Below are positions 23,771 to 34,128 of a stretch of 64,000 bases of DNA, piece by piece (position 1 is the first letter of the stretch; each line of letters opens with the position of its first letter). The notes under the pieces were generated by a model. That model had not been told where the DNA came from. It made no database searches and saw nothing but the letters and a program-made list of their open reading frames with translations. The translations under genes were made by a program, and so were the position numbers. Source of the stretch: Heterohyrax brucei (taxonomy: Eukaryota > Chordata > Mammalia > Hyracoidea > Procaviidae); NCBI GenBank assembly GCA_028571685.1, contig CM053154.1, forward strand, positions 8,469,501-8,533,500, given 5' to 3'.

Positions 23771-24510
23771 GCAAAAGTAACCAACCTTCTGGGGTAGAAA
23801 ACTAGGGTGAAGGTAACTCCTCAGGGTTTAGGGAAAAAACTCTCAAGCTGTTTTTCCAAAGGACTGAGGCATAAGCCACATAAAGAAATTCATGTCAACC
23901 CACCTGGAGCAAGGGAGAAAGAAGAGCATCAAAGACACAAGGAAAGTGTGAGCCTAAGAGACAGAAAGGGTCACATATACCAGAGACTACATTAACGTGA
24001 GACCAGAAGAACTAGATTGTCCCCAGACACCACCAACAACTGCCCTTACAGGGAACCCGACAAACAGTCCCTGACAGAGTGGGAGAAATGTAGGGTAGGG
24101 AATTCAAATTCTACTGAAAAAAAAAAAAAAGCAGATTTGATGATCTGACAGACTGGAGCATCCCTGGAAGACACGCCCTGGGACTTTCTGTTAGCCCAGG
24201 ACTGAAACCATTCCTGAAGCCCACTCCTCAGATACAGATTGAACTGGTCCAAAAGATACAAAATGGTACCAGTAAAGAGCATGTTTCTTAGCTCAAGTAG
24301 ATACATGAGACTAGCATGGGAAGCTCCTGGCCAGAGGTGAGACGAGAAGGCAGAGGGGGACAGGAGCTGGTGAAATGGACGTGGGAAATATGGGTGGAGG
24401 TAAGGAATGCACTGTCGCAGTGTAGGGACAGCAGCTGCGGTCACATGGCTAAGTGTGTGTGTGTAAGTTTCTGTATGAGAAACTGGCCGGAATTGTAAAC
24501 TTTCACTTAA
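23771..24510 (+). repeat. Older afrotherian-type L1 3' end, copy 3
   Basis: Includes a 14-A run near 24119, then ctcaagtagatacatgagac, gcagagggggacaggagctg, tgtgtaagtttctgtatgag and taaactttcacttaaaacat, followed by an A-rich tail (about 24510-24537). It is the opposite-strand counterpart of 13846-14590. Confidence 0.6.
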
Positions 24511-24619
24511 AACATAAAAACAAACAAACAAAAAACCCCATTTCACCACACAGGCTAAGGAAAACAAACGTCAATGAGTTGAGAAAAAGCATTGTTTAAG
24601 ATCCTAAAAAGCATAGTTT

Positions 24620-25800
24620 AAGATCCTGTATCCCTTCCTCATTAGAATTATCAGAAACTAGGAATAGAAGGAAACTTCTTTAACTAGATGAAGAACGTCT
24701 GGGAATGCCTACGGCGAACATCATTCTCAAAGAGGAAAGACAGAACATTTTCCTTCTAAGTTCTGTTCTTCAAAAACCAGAAGAATGAATGAGCAGGCAA
24801 GAATGAATAAGCAGGTTACATCTGTAATAAAAGACTTGCATCTAGAGAATACAAAAAATTCTCAAAACCAAGAAAATAAGCCACGTAATTTGAAATTGAG
24901 CAAAGCTTTGACAGACTTTTCACCAAAAATGATATAGAGATGGCAAATACGAGGTCAGACAATTCAGTCTGTGAATTCATCCTAGAAAAAGTGCTACATA
25001 CCTCATTGCTGGATATCACTGTGGTTCCCTTTGAAGTCCTCCTCTTGCGAAGCTGTGCACCAACACGCGTGCCTGGTCCACTCTTCAGAGTAATTTTGGA
25101 ACTCTTTTTCTGGAATGCCCATCAGAACTGTCATTAGATGAGGTCTGGCAATTAAGTTCATGAACTCTTCCTAGTCAAAGTGCTTTGAAGGGTAAACTAA
25201 GCTCTGGTGTTAGTTCATAGCTTCCCAAGGGGAGTACGTCAAAGATGACCATGGTCTGTAGCACTTTTTCTGGGATGAGTTCACGAACTTAATTGTCTGA
25301 CCTCGTAAACACATGAAAAGATGGTCAACATTGTTATTAGTGAAATACAAATTAAATTACAGTAAGATACCACTACACATGTATTAAAAGCTATAAAATT
25401 CAAAAGACTTATTGTACAAGGTCTGACAATGAGTTACATACAGCTATAGAATGACCCAGTTATTCCATTCCTAGATGTTTACCCGAGATAAATGAAAGCA
25501 TGTGATAGCCCATAAAAGATTTGGAGAAAATTTTAAGAGCAGCCTTACTTGTAATAGCCAGTTACCATATATAACACCAATGTCCATCAACAGGTGAAGA
25601 GGTAAACAAATTGTGGTATATTTGTACAACGAACTATTACTTAGCTATAAAAATAGATGAACTATTAACACATACAACATCATGGGTGAATTTCAGAGTA
25701 ATTATGCTGAGTAAAACAAGCCAGGCAAAAAGGAGCATGTACTGCGTGATTTCATTTATACAAAATTCTACAAAATGCAAATTAAAATAGAGTGACAGAA
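24620..25800 (+). mobile_element. Old L1M 3' segment carrying mariner-type insertion
   Basis: Degraded ORF2 C-terminal sequence on both sides of the mariner-type element: tcaccaaaaatgatatagag before it, then gaaaagatggtcaacattgt, aagataccactacacatgta, atgacccagttattccattc, caccaatgtccatcaacagg and tgatttcatttatacaaaat after it. This order is typical of the 3' end of ancient mammalian L1s. Confidence 0.75.
24950..25305. mobile_element. Palindromic mariner-type non-autonomous element
   Basis: A 356-bp element flanked by TA on both sides (24948-24949 and 25306-25307). The outer ends are inverted copies: cgaggtcagacaattcagtc at the left and the complement of cgaggtcagacaattaagtt at the right, continuing into agaaaaagtgctaca on both arms. 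The second arm, starting at about 25139, stays homologous to the first well past the terminal repeats (gtactccccttgggaagcta against gtcctcctcttgcgaagctg), so the element is close to a head-to-head duplication of one transposon end. No transposase frame remains. Confidence 0.85.
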
Positions 25801-25849
25801 GCTGTTTGATTCCCTGTTCTTTGTAGGCTATCTTCCCCATTCAGAAGCT

Positions 25850-26330
25850 TGCATTGTCTCCAGATTTGAAATTTGACAATAATGTATTTAGGTGTCAGTC
25901 AGTCTGGAAACTTGTATCTTCCTGCTCTGGGAAATCTTCATTTATTGAGTTAAAAGATCTCCTCCTGGTTTCACTTTCTGGAACTTCTATTGTTTGGACA
26001 TTGGAACTTTAGTACTATTCTTTATGTCTTGTCTTTCCTTTCTGTTTTTCTTATCTTTGTTAGTCCATTTTCTGGGAGATTTCTCCACTGTTCAACACTT
26101 TCATTACATTTTTATTTTTGCTATTTGTAAGTTCCAAGACCTCTTCCTCCTCCCACCAATATCTTTTTCTCCTTTCTCATTGGCACTTTATACTTGTTTC
26201 ATGGATGCAATACCTTCTCTTAACTTCAAGGTGATATTAATAATAGTTTTTTAATTTTTTCCCCCTTGCTTCATCTGTTTTCCCTTCTTTGCTTTGCCTT
26301 TTATAATCCTCAACAAAGGCTTTATTCAAA
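25850..26330 (-). repeat. Possible old L1/HAL1 fragment
   Basis: T-rich text with ggaacttctattgtttggac, ttttctgggagatttctcca and gttccaagacctcttcctcc resembles inverted HAL1/L1 sequence. Tentative. Confidence 0.35.
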
Positions 26331-26871
26331 TGTCTAGCAATCGGTCTGGTTTGGGTTGGTAGCAATCCTGCACTGCCTGTTCATGATTAAAAATTGGGGA
26401 CTAGGAAGCTGACTAGAAGCTCTTAGCACCTGGGTGTGGCCTGTCCCCTGCTGGCTTCCATGTTGGGCCATCTGTCCTGGCTACTCCCTTGGAAAACTCC
26501 AGATGTCAGGATCTTTAGGTTTTCTCTCTTGGACCCATCAAATTTCTTGCAGAAAAATCTTCTCGTTTTCCTGCCTAGAGGTGTAGGCTGGGAAGAACTT
26601 TTCAGGCTTCTTCCAAGGTGATGGAAGAGCAGTGGCTGAGTTGTATGGAACAAGGATAGAATCTGGGCACTGGGTATCTGAATGCCCTTTAATGGGCTTT
26701 TAATGAATCCTGCAGTTTTTAGCTCCACCTTCCCTCCTACTTCAGAAGCTACTGTTGCTACCAATTCTTTTCAGGACTCTGGGGTATAAATTGAGGTCTT
26801 CGTGCTTTTATCTGTGATGGGCTTAGGATTCAGGATTTTTGAATTTACAGAGTCATTTACTATTCACCCAC
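26331..26871. other. Unassigned stretch
   Basis: No gene or repeat recognised. Confidence 0.35.
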
Positions 26872-27367
26872 TGTTTCAGTCAGTTAGGGTTGCTCTAACA
26901 GAAATACCACGAGTCAATGTCTTTAACAAAGGAAAGTTTATTCTTACATAGTCTGGTAGGTTACAAGTCCAAATTCAGGATGTCTGCTCCATGGATAGGC
27001 TTTTCCCCTTGTTGGCTCTGGAAGAAAGTCCGATATTGCATCAGTCTTTGCCCAGGGAGCATCTTGGCGCAGGAACCTCAGGCCTGAAGGACACACTCTT
27101 CTCCCAGTGCTGCTTTCTTGATGGCGTGCTTGCTTCCCTTTCCTTTTATCTCTTGCAGGCTGAAAGGATTAAGGGTGATGCCAGCCACACTCCAGGGAAT
27201 CTCCTTTTACGCAGGGAGGTGATCTTCTAAAGGGATTTACAGTCCCACCCTAATCCTTTAACACACAGCACAGGAAAATCACAAAACGGAGGACAATCAT
27301 AGAATACAGGGAATCATGGTCACATGGGTACTCCTGTTTTTGGGGAGACAAAATTCAATCTATGACA
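26872..27367 (-). repeat. MaLR-like solo LTR, family A
   Basis: Runs from TGTTTCAGTCAGTTAGGGTTG to CAATCTATGACA and aligns over its length with 21421-21939. Flanking pentamers CCCAC (26867-26871) and CCCAT (27368-27372) match at four of five bases, consistent with a decayed 5-bp target duplication. Confidence 0.8.
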
Positions 27368-27379
27368 CCCATCTTCTAA

Positions 27380-27615
27380 TTTTTTTTTATTGCATTCTCT
27401 TCTCCTGTGTTTTTGGCCCTTAAGGTTTTTGTTCTTCTGCTCTTCATAAGGTTTTCACTGGCTAATTCCTTTCAGAAGTAGACCACCAGGTTCTTCCTAG
27501 TCTGTCTTAGTCTGGAAGCTCAGTTGGAACCTGTCCACCTTGGGTGACTGCTAGTATTTGAACAGCATATCTTCCAGCATCACAACAGCACGCAAGTCCC
27601 CACAGTATGGCAGAT
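27380..27615 (-). mobile_element. RTE-type LINE 5' region, inverted
   Basis: Read on the minus strand: cttccagactaagacagact, ggtctacttctgaaaggaat, tagccagtgaaaaccttatg. The same words occur in the RTE-like SINE body at 53.4-53.6 kb in degraded form. I recognise this as 5' region of the afrotherian RTE LINE, in opposite orientation to the RT segment that follows directly. Confidence 0.55.
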
Positions 27616-28600
27616 TGACACATGTATGTGACTTGTCTACGCCAAGGAATTTGGAAGACGGCTACTTGGCCAACCGATGGGAAGAGATCCATATTTATGC
27701 CTATTCCCAAGAAAGATGATCCAGCTGAATGTGGGAATTATCGAACAATATCATTAATATCACATGCAAACAAAATCTTGCTGAATATCATTCAAAAGGG
27801 ACTGCAGCGATATACTGACATGGAGCTGCCAGAAATTCAAGCTGGATTCAGAAAAGGAGGTGGAACTAGAGATGTCATTGCTGATGTCAGATAGATCCTG
27901 GCTGAAAACAGAGAACACCAAAAAGATGTTTTCCTGTGTTTTGTTGGCTATGCTAAGACATTCGACTGTATTGGTCATGACAAACTATGGATAACATTGT
28001 AGAGAATGGGAACTCCAAAACAATTATGCTCATGAGGAATCTGTACATGGATCAAGAGGTATTTGTTCAAACAGAACAAAGGGATGCTGCATGGTTTAAA
28101 ATCAAGAAAGGTCTGCCTCAGGGTTGTATCCTTTCACCATACCTATTTAGCCTGTATACTGAGCAAGTAATATGAGAATCTGGACTATACGAATAACAGA
28201 GCATTAGGACTGGAGAAAGAGTCATTAACCCACATTACGTAGATGACACAACGTTGCTTGCTGAAAGTGAAGAGGAGTTGAAGCACTTACTGATATGATC
28301 AAAGACCACAGCCTTCTGTGTAGATTACCCCTCAACACAAAGAAAACAAAACCCCACATAACTGGACCAATAAGCAACATCATATTAAATGGAGAAAAGA
28401 TTGAGGTTGTCAAGGATTTCACTTTCTGTGGATCCACAGTCAATACCCATAGAAGCAGCTGGTCAAGATATCAAAAGATGCATTGTATCTGGCCAACTGG
28501 CTGAAAATGACATCTTTAAAATGTTGAAAAGCAATGATGTCTTCGGGAACTGAGATGTGCCTGACTCACACCCTGGTGTTTTCAGTCATTGCCAATGCAC
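27616..28600 (+). pseudogene. RTE/BovB-like LINE reverse transcriptase pseudogene
   Basis: Fragment of an RTE-clade RT, the enzyme that copies LINE RNA at the target site. Visible motifs in order: IFMPIPKKDDPAECGNYRTI (about 27688), LISHANKILLNIIQKGLQRY, ELPEIQAGFRKGGGTRD (about 27824), a degraded motif A (VGYAKTFDCI, about 27943), LPQGCILSPYLFSLYTEQ (about 28120), a YVDDT-type catalytic site near 28240, and ITGPISNIILNGEKIEVVKD (about 28350). The order and words match BovB/RTE proteins. Stops (for example TAG near 27892) and frame changes break it. Its 5' coding part and its 3' tail are missing here; an LTR follows at 28603. Confidence 0.85.
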
Positions 28601-28602
28601 GC

Positions 28603-29157
28603 TGTTAGAGATTGAATTGTGTCCCTCGAAAATGCATGCAGCAATTTGGCTGGGCCAGCGATTCCTGGTATTGTGTGGTTGCCCTCCATTTTGTGGTTTT
28701 CTGATGTTGTAAATCCTAATCTCTTTCTGTGGTTAATAGACTGGATTATGTTAGAAAGGGTTAGGGTGGGACTGTAACACCCTTCTTAAGGTCACCTCTC
28801 TGCTCCAACGTAAAAGACATTTCCCTGGGGTGCAGCTTGCACCACCTTTTATCCTACAAGAGATAGAAGAAAAGGGAAGCAGGCAGAGAGGTGGGAACCT
28901 CACACCATCAAGGAAGCAGCTGCAGGAGTACAGCGCATCCTTTAGACCTCAGATTCCTGTGTCAGGATGCTCCCCAACCAAAGACTGCCACAACACAAGG
29001 ACCTACTTCCAGAGCCAATAAAGAGCAAAAGCCTTCTCCTGGAGCAGACCCTAAATTCAGAGTTGCAGCGTGATGGACTGTGTCAGAATAAACTTTTATT
29101 TGCTAAAGTTGTCCACTCATGGTATTTCTGCTAGAGCGGTAACGGATGACTAAGACA
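28603..29157 (+). repeat. MaLR-like LTR, family A
   Basis: Begins TGTTAGAGATTGAATTGTGTCCC and ends GGATGACTAAGACA. Internal words: ggttagggtgggactgtaac, ccaccttttatcctacaaga, cagaataaacttttatttgc (polyadenylation-type signal). Flanking pentamers do not match, so a target duplication is not supported. Confidence 0.7.
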
Positions 29158-29237
29158 GAGAGTATAGTCTGCGACTTATGTGTGGCCATTGCAATCAATT
29201 GTCAAAAGCAGCAGAAAGCAGAGAGTGCTGTAGGAGG
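29158..29237 (+). repeat. Shared repeat block adjoining LTR
   Basis: tgtggccattgcaatcaatt gtcaaa and gcagagagtgctgtaggagg match the complement of 23035-23108. Probably a remnant of the ERV-type repeat described there. Confidence 0.45.
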
Positions 29238-30796
29238 GAGATGGATGTTCCATTAAAAGTTCCTCCTTGGTCCAGTACATTAGGTGGCTCTTAACACTGT
29301 AGTCTCCTCTTGGAGGCTAACTTGCCATAGTAAAGCTCCTGGGAAGTCCTGCGGTAAAGCTCCACTTAATATGTATGACCACCAGTTACTTCTAGAACAC
29401 ACGCTGGGAACTGATGAGTCAGGTCAGTGGTGTCAGGGTTGATAAAGGTGGCGGAGAGAGGAAGCTTACCCGGCCTCCACCTCCCGGGAGTCAGTCTCGA
29501 GATGCTGATCTTGGTTCTCTTCTCCCCTTGTGGGGTTGCAAATATTCAGACACTGCCTCATGCTGATTTGACACAGAAGAAGAAGGATGGATAGGAAAAA
29601 AGAAAAAGCTCAGGGCAAGGTAAGGGTGGAGACAGAGAGAGAGACGGTGGCAAATCTGAAATCTGTAGGGCAGGTGACAGGCAGGAAGCTCCAGCAGGGT
29701 ATTTATGAAACAGTCTTAAGGCAGAATTCCTTTTTCTCCATGAAACCTCCGTTTCTACCCTTAAGGCCTTCAACTGATTGAGGCCCACCTACATTTTAGA
29801 GGGTGACCTGTTTCGCTAAAAGTCAACTGACGTAAATGTTAATCACGTGTAAATACCTTCATGGCTGCGTCTCGCTATTGTTTGGCCAAACAACTGGGCA
29901 CCAGAGCTGAGCCCCACTGACATACGAAATTCACCATCATAGAGGCTTCCACGATGTTTCGTGCAAGAGATAAAGAGTAGGCTACACACACAGTAGGTGC
30001 TCAATAAGTATTTGCTGCTGAATGGTGAAAGGAATGGAGAGAAAGAAAAAGATTTGAGGACTATATACAGGTCGGGTCAGCAGGACACATGGCAGTTTGA
30101 GGGGTTATAACGAGGAGGGTGACATCTGTATTTCTCTCTGGGCATCTGTGGACGAGGTGGTGGCCTCCATGGACATGAAGACACCTGAGGAGCAGGAGGT
30201 TAGAGGCAAGGAAGGTGAGATTCACTTTTGACATGTCAAAGTCAGCGTGCCAGCTTCATCTCCCAGACCTGGTACTCTGGAGTGACAGTGCAGGAAACCA
30301 CTGGGCGGTCTTCTCCAGATCCTTCATTTCATTGGTGGGCAAATAGCCTTGGAGAGAGAAGGAACCAGCTGGGCGAGGGCCTGCCATGTAGAGATGCCAA
30401 TTACCCAGGCCTTTGGAACAAGTAGCCTTTCAAATTTCAGGTGTTTTCTTTCTTTGTTTCTCAGGGTATTTCTCCAGGGCCAATGTCTGGAAGCAGCTGT
30501 TTTCATATACCGGGTGTTTGTTATCAGAGCACTTCTTCTGACCCTTCTGATCCCAAGAAGACAGGCTGAAGAATTCTCAGAAGGGCTTTGACAATGGCCA
30601 ACCACTGACCTGACTCATCAGTTCTCAGCGTGTGTTCTAGAAGTAATTGGTGGTCATACATATGAAGTGGAGCTTTACTGCAGGACTTCTCAGAATCTTT
30701 ACTACACCAAGTCAGCCTCCAAGAGGAGACTGCAGCGTGAAGGGCCACCCAGTGTCCAGGACCAAGGAGGACCTTTTCATGGAACATCCGTCTCTA
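29238..30796. repeat. Inverted repeat pair, arms about 190 bp, spacer 1.17 kb
   Basis: The left arm (29238-29430) and the complement of the right arm (30602-30796) read alike across their length: ccactgacctgactcatcag, gtgtgttctagaagtaa, ggtggtcatacatat, aagtggagcttta, gcaggacttc, gcctccaagaggagact, ggaccaaggaggac, atggaacatcc. Scattered mismatches suggest roughly 85% identity by eye. The family is not recognised. The spacer (29431-30601) contains no recognised gene. Confidence 0.85.
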
Positions 30797-31129
30797 CTCT
30801 AGACCTAGTGCTCTGAGGACGTGACTTGGGAAACAACTGTCAGTGACTCCTTCGGGAGTCTTTCTCACACCGCTAGTTTTATTGATGCAGTAAACCTGAG
30901 GTCTAGAGGGGCACTCCTGGGGAGCCCCAGGGCAGAGCCAGCAGAAAGACCAGGCCTCGGCCTCTCGGTGTCCTCTCCTCTGTGGGCTTCCTGCCGTGCT
31001 GTCTCTTGCCCAGTGGCAGCTGGCTCTAGCTTCTCAGTCCCTGGTTCTTTTTCCCAGTGGCCTCTCTTGGGAGAGGTTTGGTGACCAGGGCTGGGCAAAG
31101 CCCACGTATGGCCAGCTTTTGACGCGGAC
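30797..31129. other. Unassigned stretch
   Basis: Nothing recognised. Confidence 0.3.
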
Positions 31130-31750
31130 TGTCATCTTTGTCAGTCAGTACTGCTGTAGCTGACGCACCACAAGCAGACGGCTTTAACAAGTAGAAACGT
31201 ATTTTCTTGGTTTGGGAGGCTAGAAGCCCATGTTCGGGGCACTGGCTCTAGGGCAGGGCTCTGTCTCTCTTTCTCTTGGCTCTGAAGGAAAGCCCTTGTC
31301 TCCCAGCCTGCAGCCAGGATTCCCCAGTTTCCCTGGAGCTCCCGGGATTGCAGAGTGGTCCTCTTTTGTCATGTTCAGACATTGTTGGTTTTCCTCTTAT
31401 CTGCTTTTCTTCTCTGTCTGGTCTGCTCTTTGACATCTCAGAAATGATTGATTTAGGACACATTCTACACTAGTATAGTCTCTTTAAATAAGAAAAGAAA
31501 ACCTATTCCCAAAGGGGATCATAGCTACCAAACCTGTTGCCATCAAGTCAATCCTGATGCGTAGCAGGCCTACAGGACAGAGCAGAACTGCCCGGTAGAG
31601 TTCCCAAGAAGTTCCTGGTGGGTTCCAACTATTGATCTTCTGGTTGGCAGCTGAGTTCTTAACCACTGCACCACCAGGTTTCCATCACATTCCACAGGCA
31701 GGGGTTTAGATTTACAACACTTGGGTTTGGGGACAAAATTGAATTCCTAA
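31130..31750 (-). repeat. MaLR-like LTR, family A, split by AfroSINE
   Basis: Starts with the inverted 3' signature (agtcagtactgctgtagctg, gacggctttaacaagtagaa) and continues to the inverted 5' part (gggtttggggacaaaattga). An AfroSINE interrupts it at 31527-31682. Confidence 0.6.
31527..31682 (-). repeat. AfroSINE inserted in LTR
   Basis: Reverse copy: aacctgttgccatcaagtca, gacagagcagaactgcccgg, gagttcttaaccactgcacc, ending accaggtttcc. Confidence 0.88.
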
Positions 31751-33560
31751 TGACTGGTGGGAATATGCCCTTTCTGGCCCCAACCTCTCACAGAGTCAGG
31801 CACACAGCGAAATTCAGCCATGGTTGAAACAGTCCCTGAGGGTGTGTTCACAGGCGGGCAAGGTGGGCACAATGACTGTCTGGGTGACGGTGGTACCAGT
31901 AAGGCCTCAGAGGGCCCAGACACAAGGCCAGCTTTGGGATGGGGCAGAGGGTTCACAAGCAAGACAGAAGCTGATTTATCCTCTAGCTCTGTCTGCACTG
32001 GCTGAGGCCGCCCCTGGGGCACAAGCCTGCATTCTGGCTGCACGGGGGACTGGCCTCAGCAGCCTCTTCAGTGATCAGAAGGGTGAGGACACAGGCGTGA
32101 TGGACGCTGTCAGCACGGTGAGCATGAGGCCATGAGGCCCCTCCACTGACGTCCCACTGACTCAGGGGGCCGGGAGGCTACACAGGGCTCAGGGGTGGCT
32201 GCCAGGATAGGGATGCTGCTGTGTCTGGGCATATTGAGGTCAGGGGAGAGAATACACAGCAGCCACCGCCACCCTACTGCCGCCTGGTTTCTCTCTGCAG
32301 CCTGTTGTCAGTAACACATCACTTTGGAGAAAACTGTTGAAAAAGTGCTCCTTTGGGAAAATGTGGCTGGGGAGCCCAGTGATTGCCACCCCTTTCTTGG
32401 GCGGGAGGACTGCTGAGGTGCTAGAACATTTATTCCACAGGAGGGTCTGAGTAACGACTTACTCCAGCCTTTGATTCTAGAAGACTTGAGTGCCTTCTTG
32501 AAAGACTGTAAGTGAGAAGAATCAAGATTTGGCTTTTTCTCTTTTCCCCACAGAATCTGAATTGGTAATATAACTTCTTTTTACATGACTGTGAAAACAT
32601 TTCTCTAAACCCTGCAGATGAGCCCAGGCTGCTGAAGTGACTCTGGGCATTGGGGGCTGCCAAGAGGACTGAGGGGCTCCCCCTGTCTGGAAGGATGATA
32701 CAGAATATGCATTTATGAGCTGCTTTCTGGGGCGCTCGGGACCTCAGAGTCCTCAGAGACAGATTACCACACAGTCTCTGCATCTCTCTGTGTCCTGCTG
32801 GACACGTCATTAATGAGGAATTCCTATCAGGGTGGCACCAAGCCTCTGCCCGTTACACTGGGCTGCTTCTTGCTCAGCAGTGTTTGATGTCAAAATGATT
32901 CAAGTGGCAATGGGTCCTTTGCTACCATCTGGAAAGCTTCCACAGGGAGGTCCTGGTGCAGCGGTTTCTCTGGGCCTGCAGGAAGGGTGAGCTCAGGTTA
33001 CCTGTTGGGCCTGGGACTCTGTAAACATTTCCTGGGGGCCCTGAGACACTGGGCACTGAGTTGTGGCTGAGGGCTGTCAGGGGTAAGCTGTCCTATGGTT
33101 ACCCCAAGGCAGCATGTGGCAGTGAGGACTGGGCAGGGGTGGGTGTAAAAGAGGCAGAAACAAGATTCAAAGCCAGTCAGTCAAATTCCAGCCATCAGAG
33201 TTCTGGGCAGGACCCCAAGTCTGCCCACAGTGCCTCACCCATCTAGGACTAGGCTGGTGGTTAGTGACTCAGAAATGGACACTGTGAGAACATTCTGTAG
33301 TGGCACAAAGATGGAGAGATGGCGTCTACACTGGAAGCCATAACCAGGACTAAAACAAAATTCCATTGTTTGAAAGAGGTCAATCTTGGGAGACGGAAAT
33401 GTTCAGGGATGGAACAGAGCCTTTATCAGCATCTCTCTAGGTGGGTACCAGCTGGAGAGGCGGAGAGATCTGGCCATTTCTGGGGCCATGTTTGAACCTC
33501 AGACCCAGCCTCTCCTGGGCCACAGCTGATTAGAGCACAGAGAGGAGCCAGTCTGTTGGC
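31751..33560. other. Unassigned stretch
   Basis: About 1.8 kb without recognised gene or repeat. Open frames up to 126 codons lie on both strands without domain signatures. Confidence 0.35.
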
Positions 33561-34128
33561 AGAAGGAGTAAAGGCTCTCTGTCTTCGGGCATTTTGGTGG
33601 TATGAGGGGTCCCCATGTCTCCGCTTGCTTCTGTCTTCTGTGTCTCAAAAGAGATTGGATTAAGACACAATATAATCTCCTAGATCTCATCAATACAAAT
33701 CCTGTCAATCCATCACATGCGTTGTAAATCCTATCACTCTGATGTTAATGAGATGGATTAGCAGGAGTTGTATTGATAAAATCTACCAGATTAGATTGTG
33801 TCTGAAGCCAGTCTCTTTAGAGATATAAAAGAGAAAAGCAAGCAGAGAGCTGTGGAGACCCCTCATACCAGTAAGAAAGCAGCCCTAGGAGTAGAGCGCG
33901 TTCTTTGTACCAGAGGTTTCCCCTTGGAGAAGCTCCTCATCCAGAAGATCAGTGACAAAGACCTTCCCCAGAACTGACACAAAGAGAAAGCCTCCCCCTG
34001 GAGCGGGTGTTCTGACTTTGGACTTGAAGCTTACTGCTAGGCTACGAGAGAATAAACATCTGTTTGTTGAAGCCATCCATCTGTGACATTTCTGTTACAG
34101 CAGTGCTCTAAGTGCTACCAGACAGAGA
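33560..34128 (+). repeat. Family A LTR with head-to-head inverted 5' part
   Basis: The plus-strand part (about 33716-34128) has ttgtaaatcctatcactctg, attagattgtgtctgaagcc, agcaagcagagagctgtgga, gaataaacatctgtttgttg. Directly upstream (33560-33715) the same LTR segment is present inverted: tggtatgaggggtccccatg, agattggattaagacacaat. The two arms can pair over about 150 bases. Confidence 0.7.

Noticed and set aside
25420..25432. Extra mariner-like end (aaggtctgacaat) inside the old L1
   Set aside because: Only 13 bases agree and the flanking L1 continues without interruption, so chance similarity is likelier.
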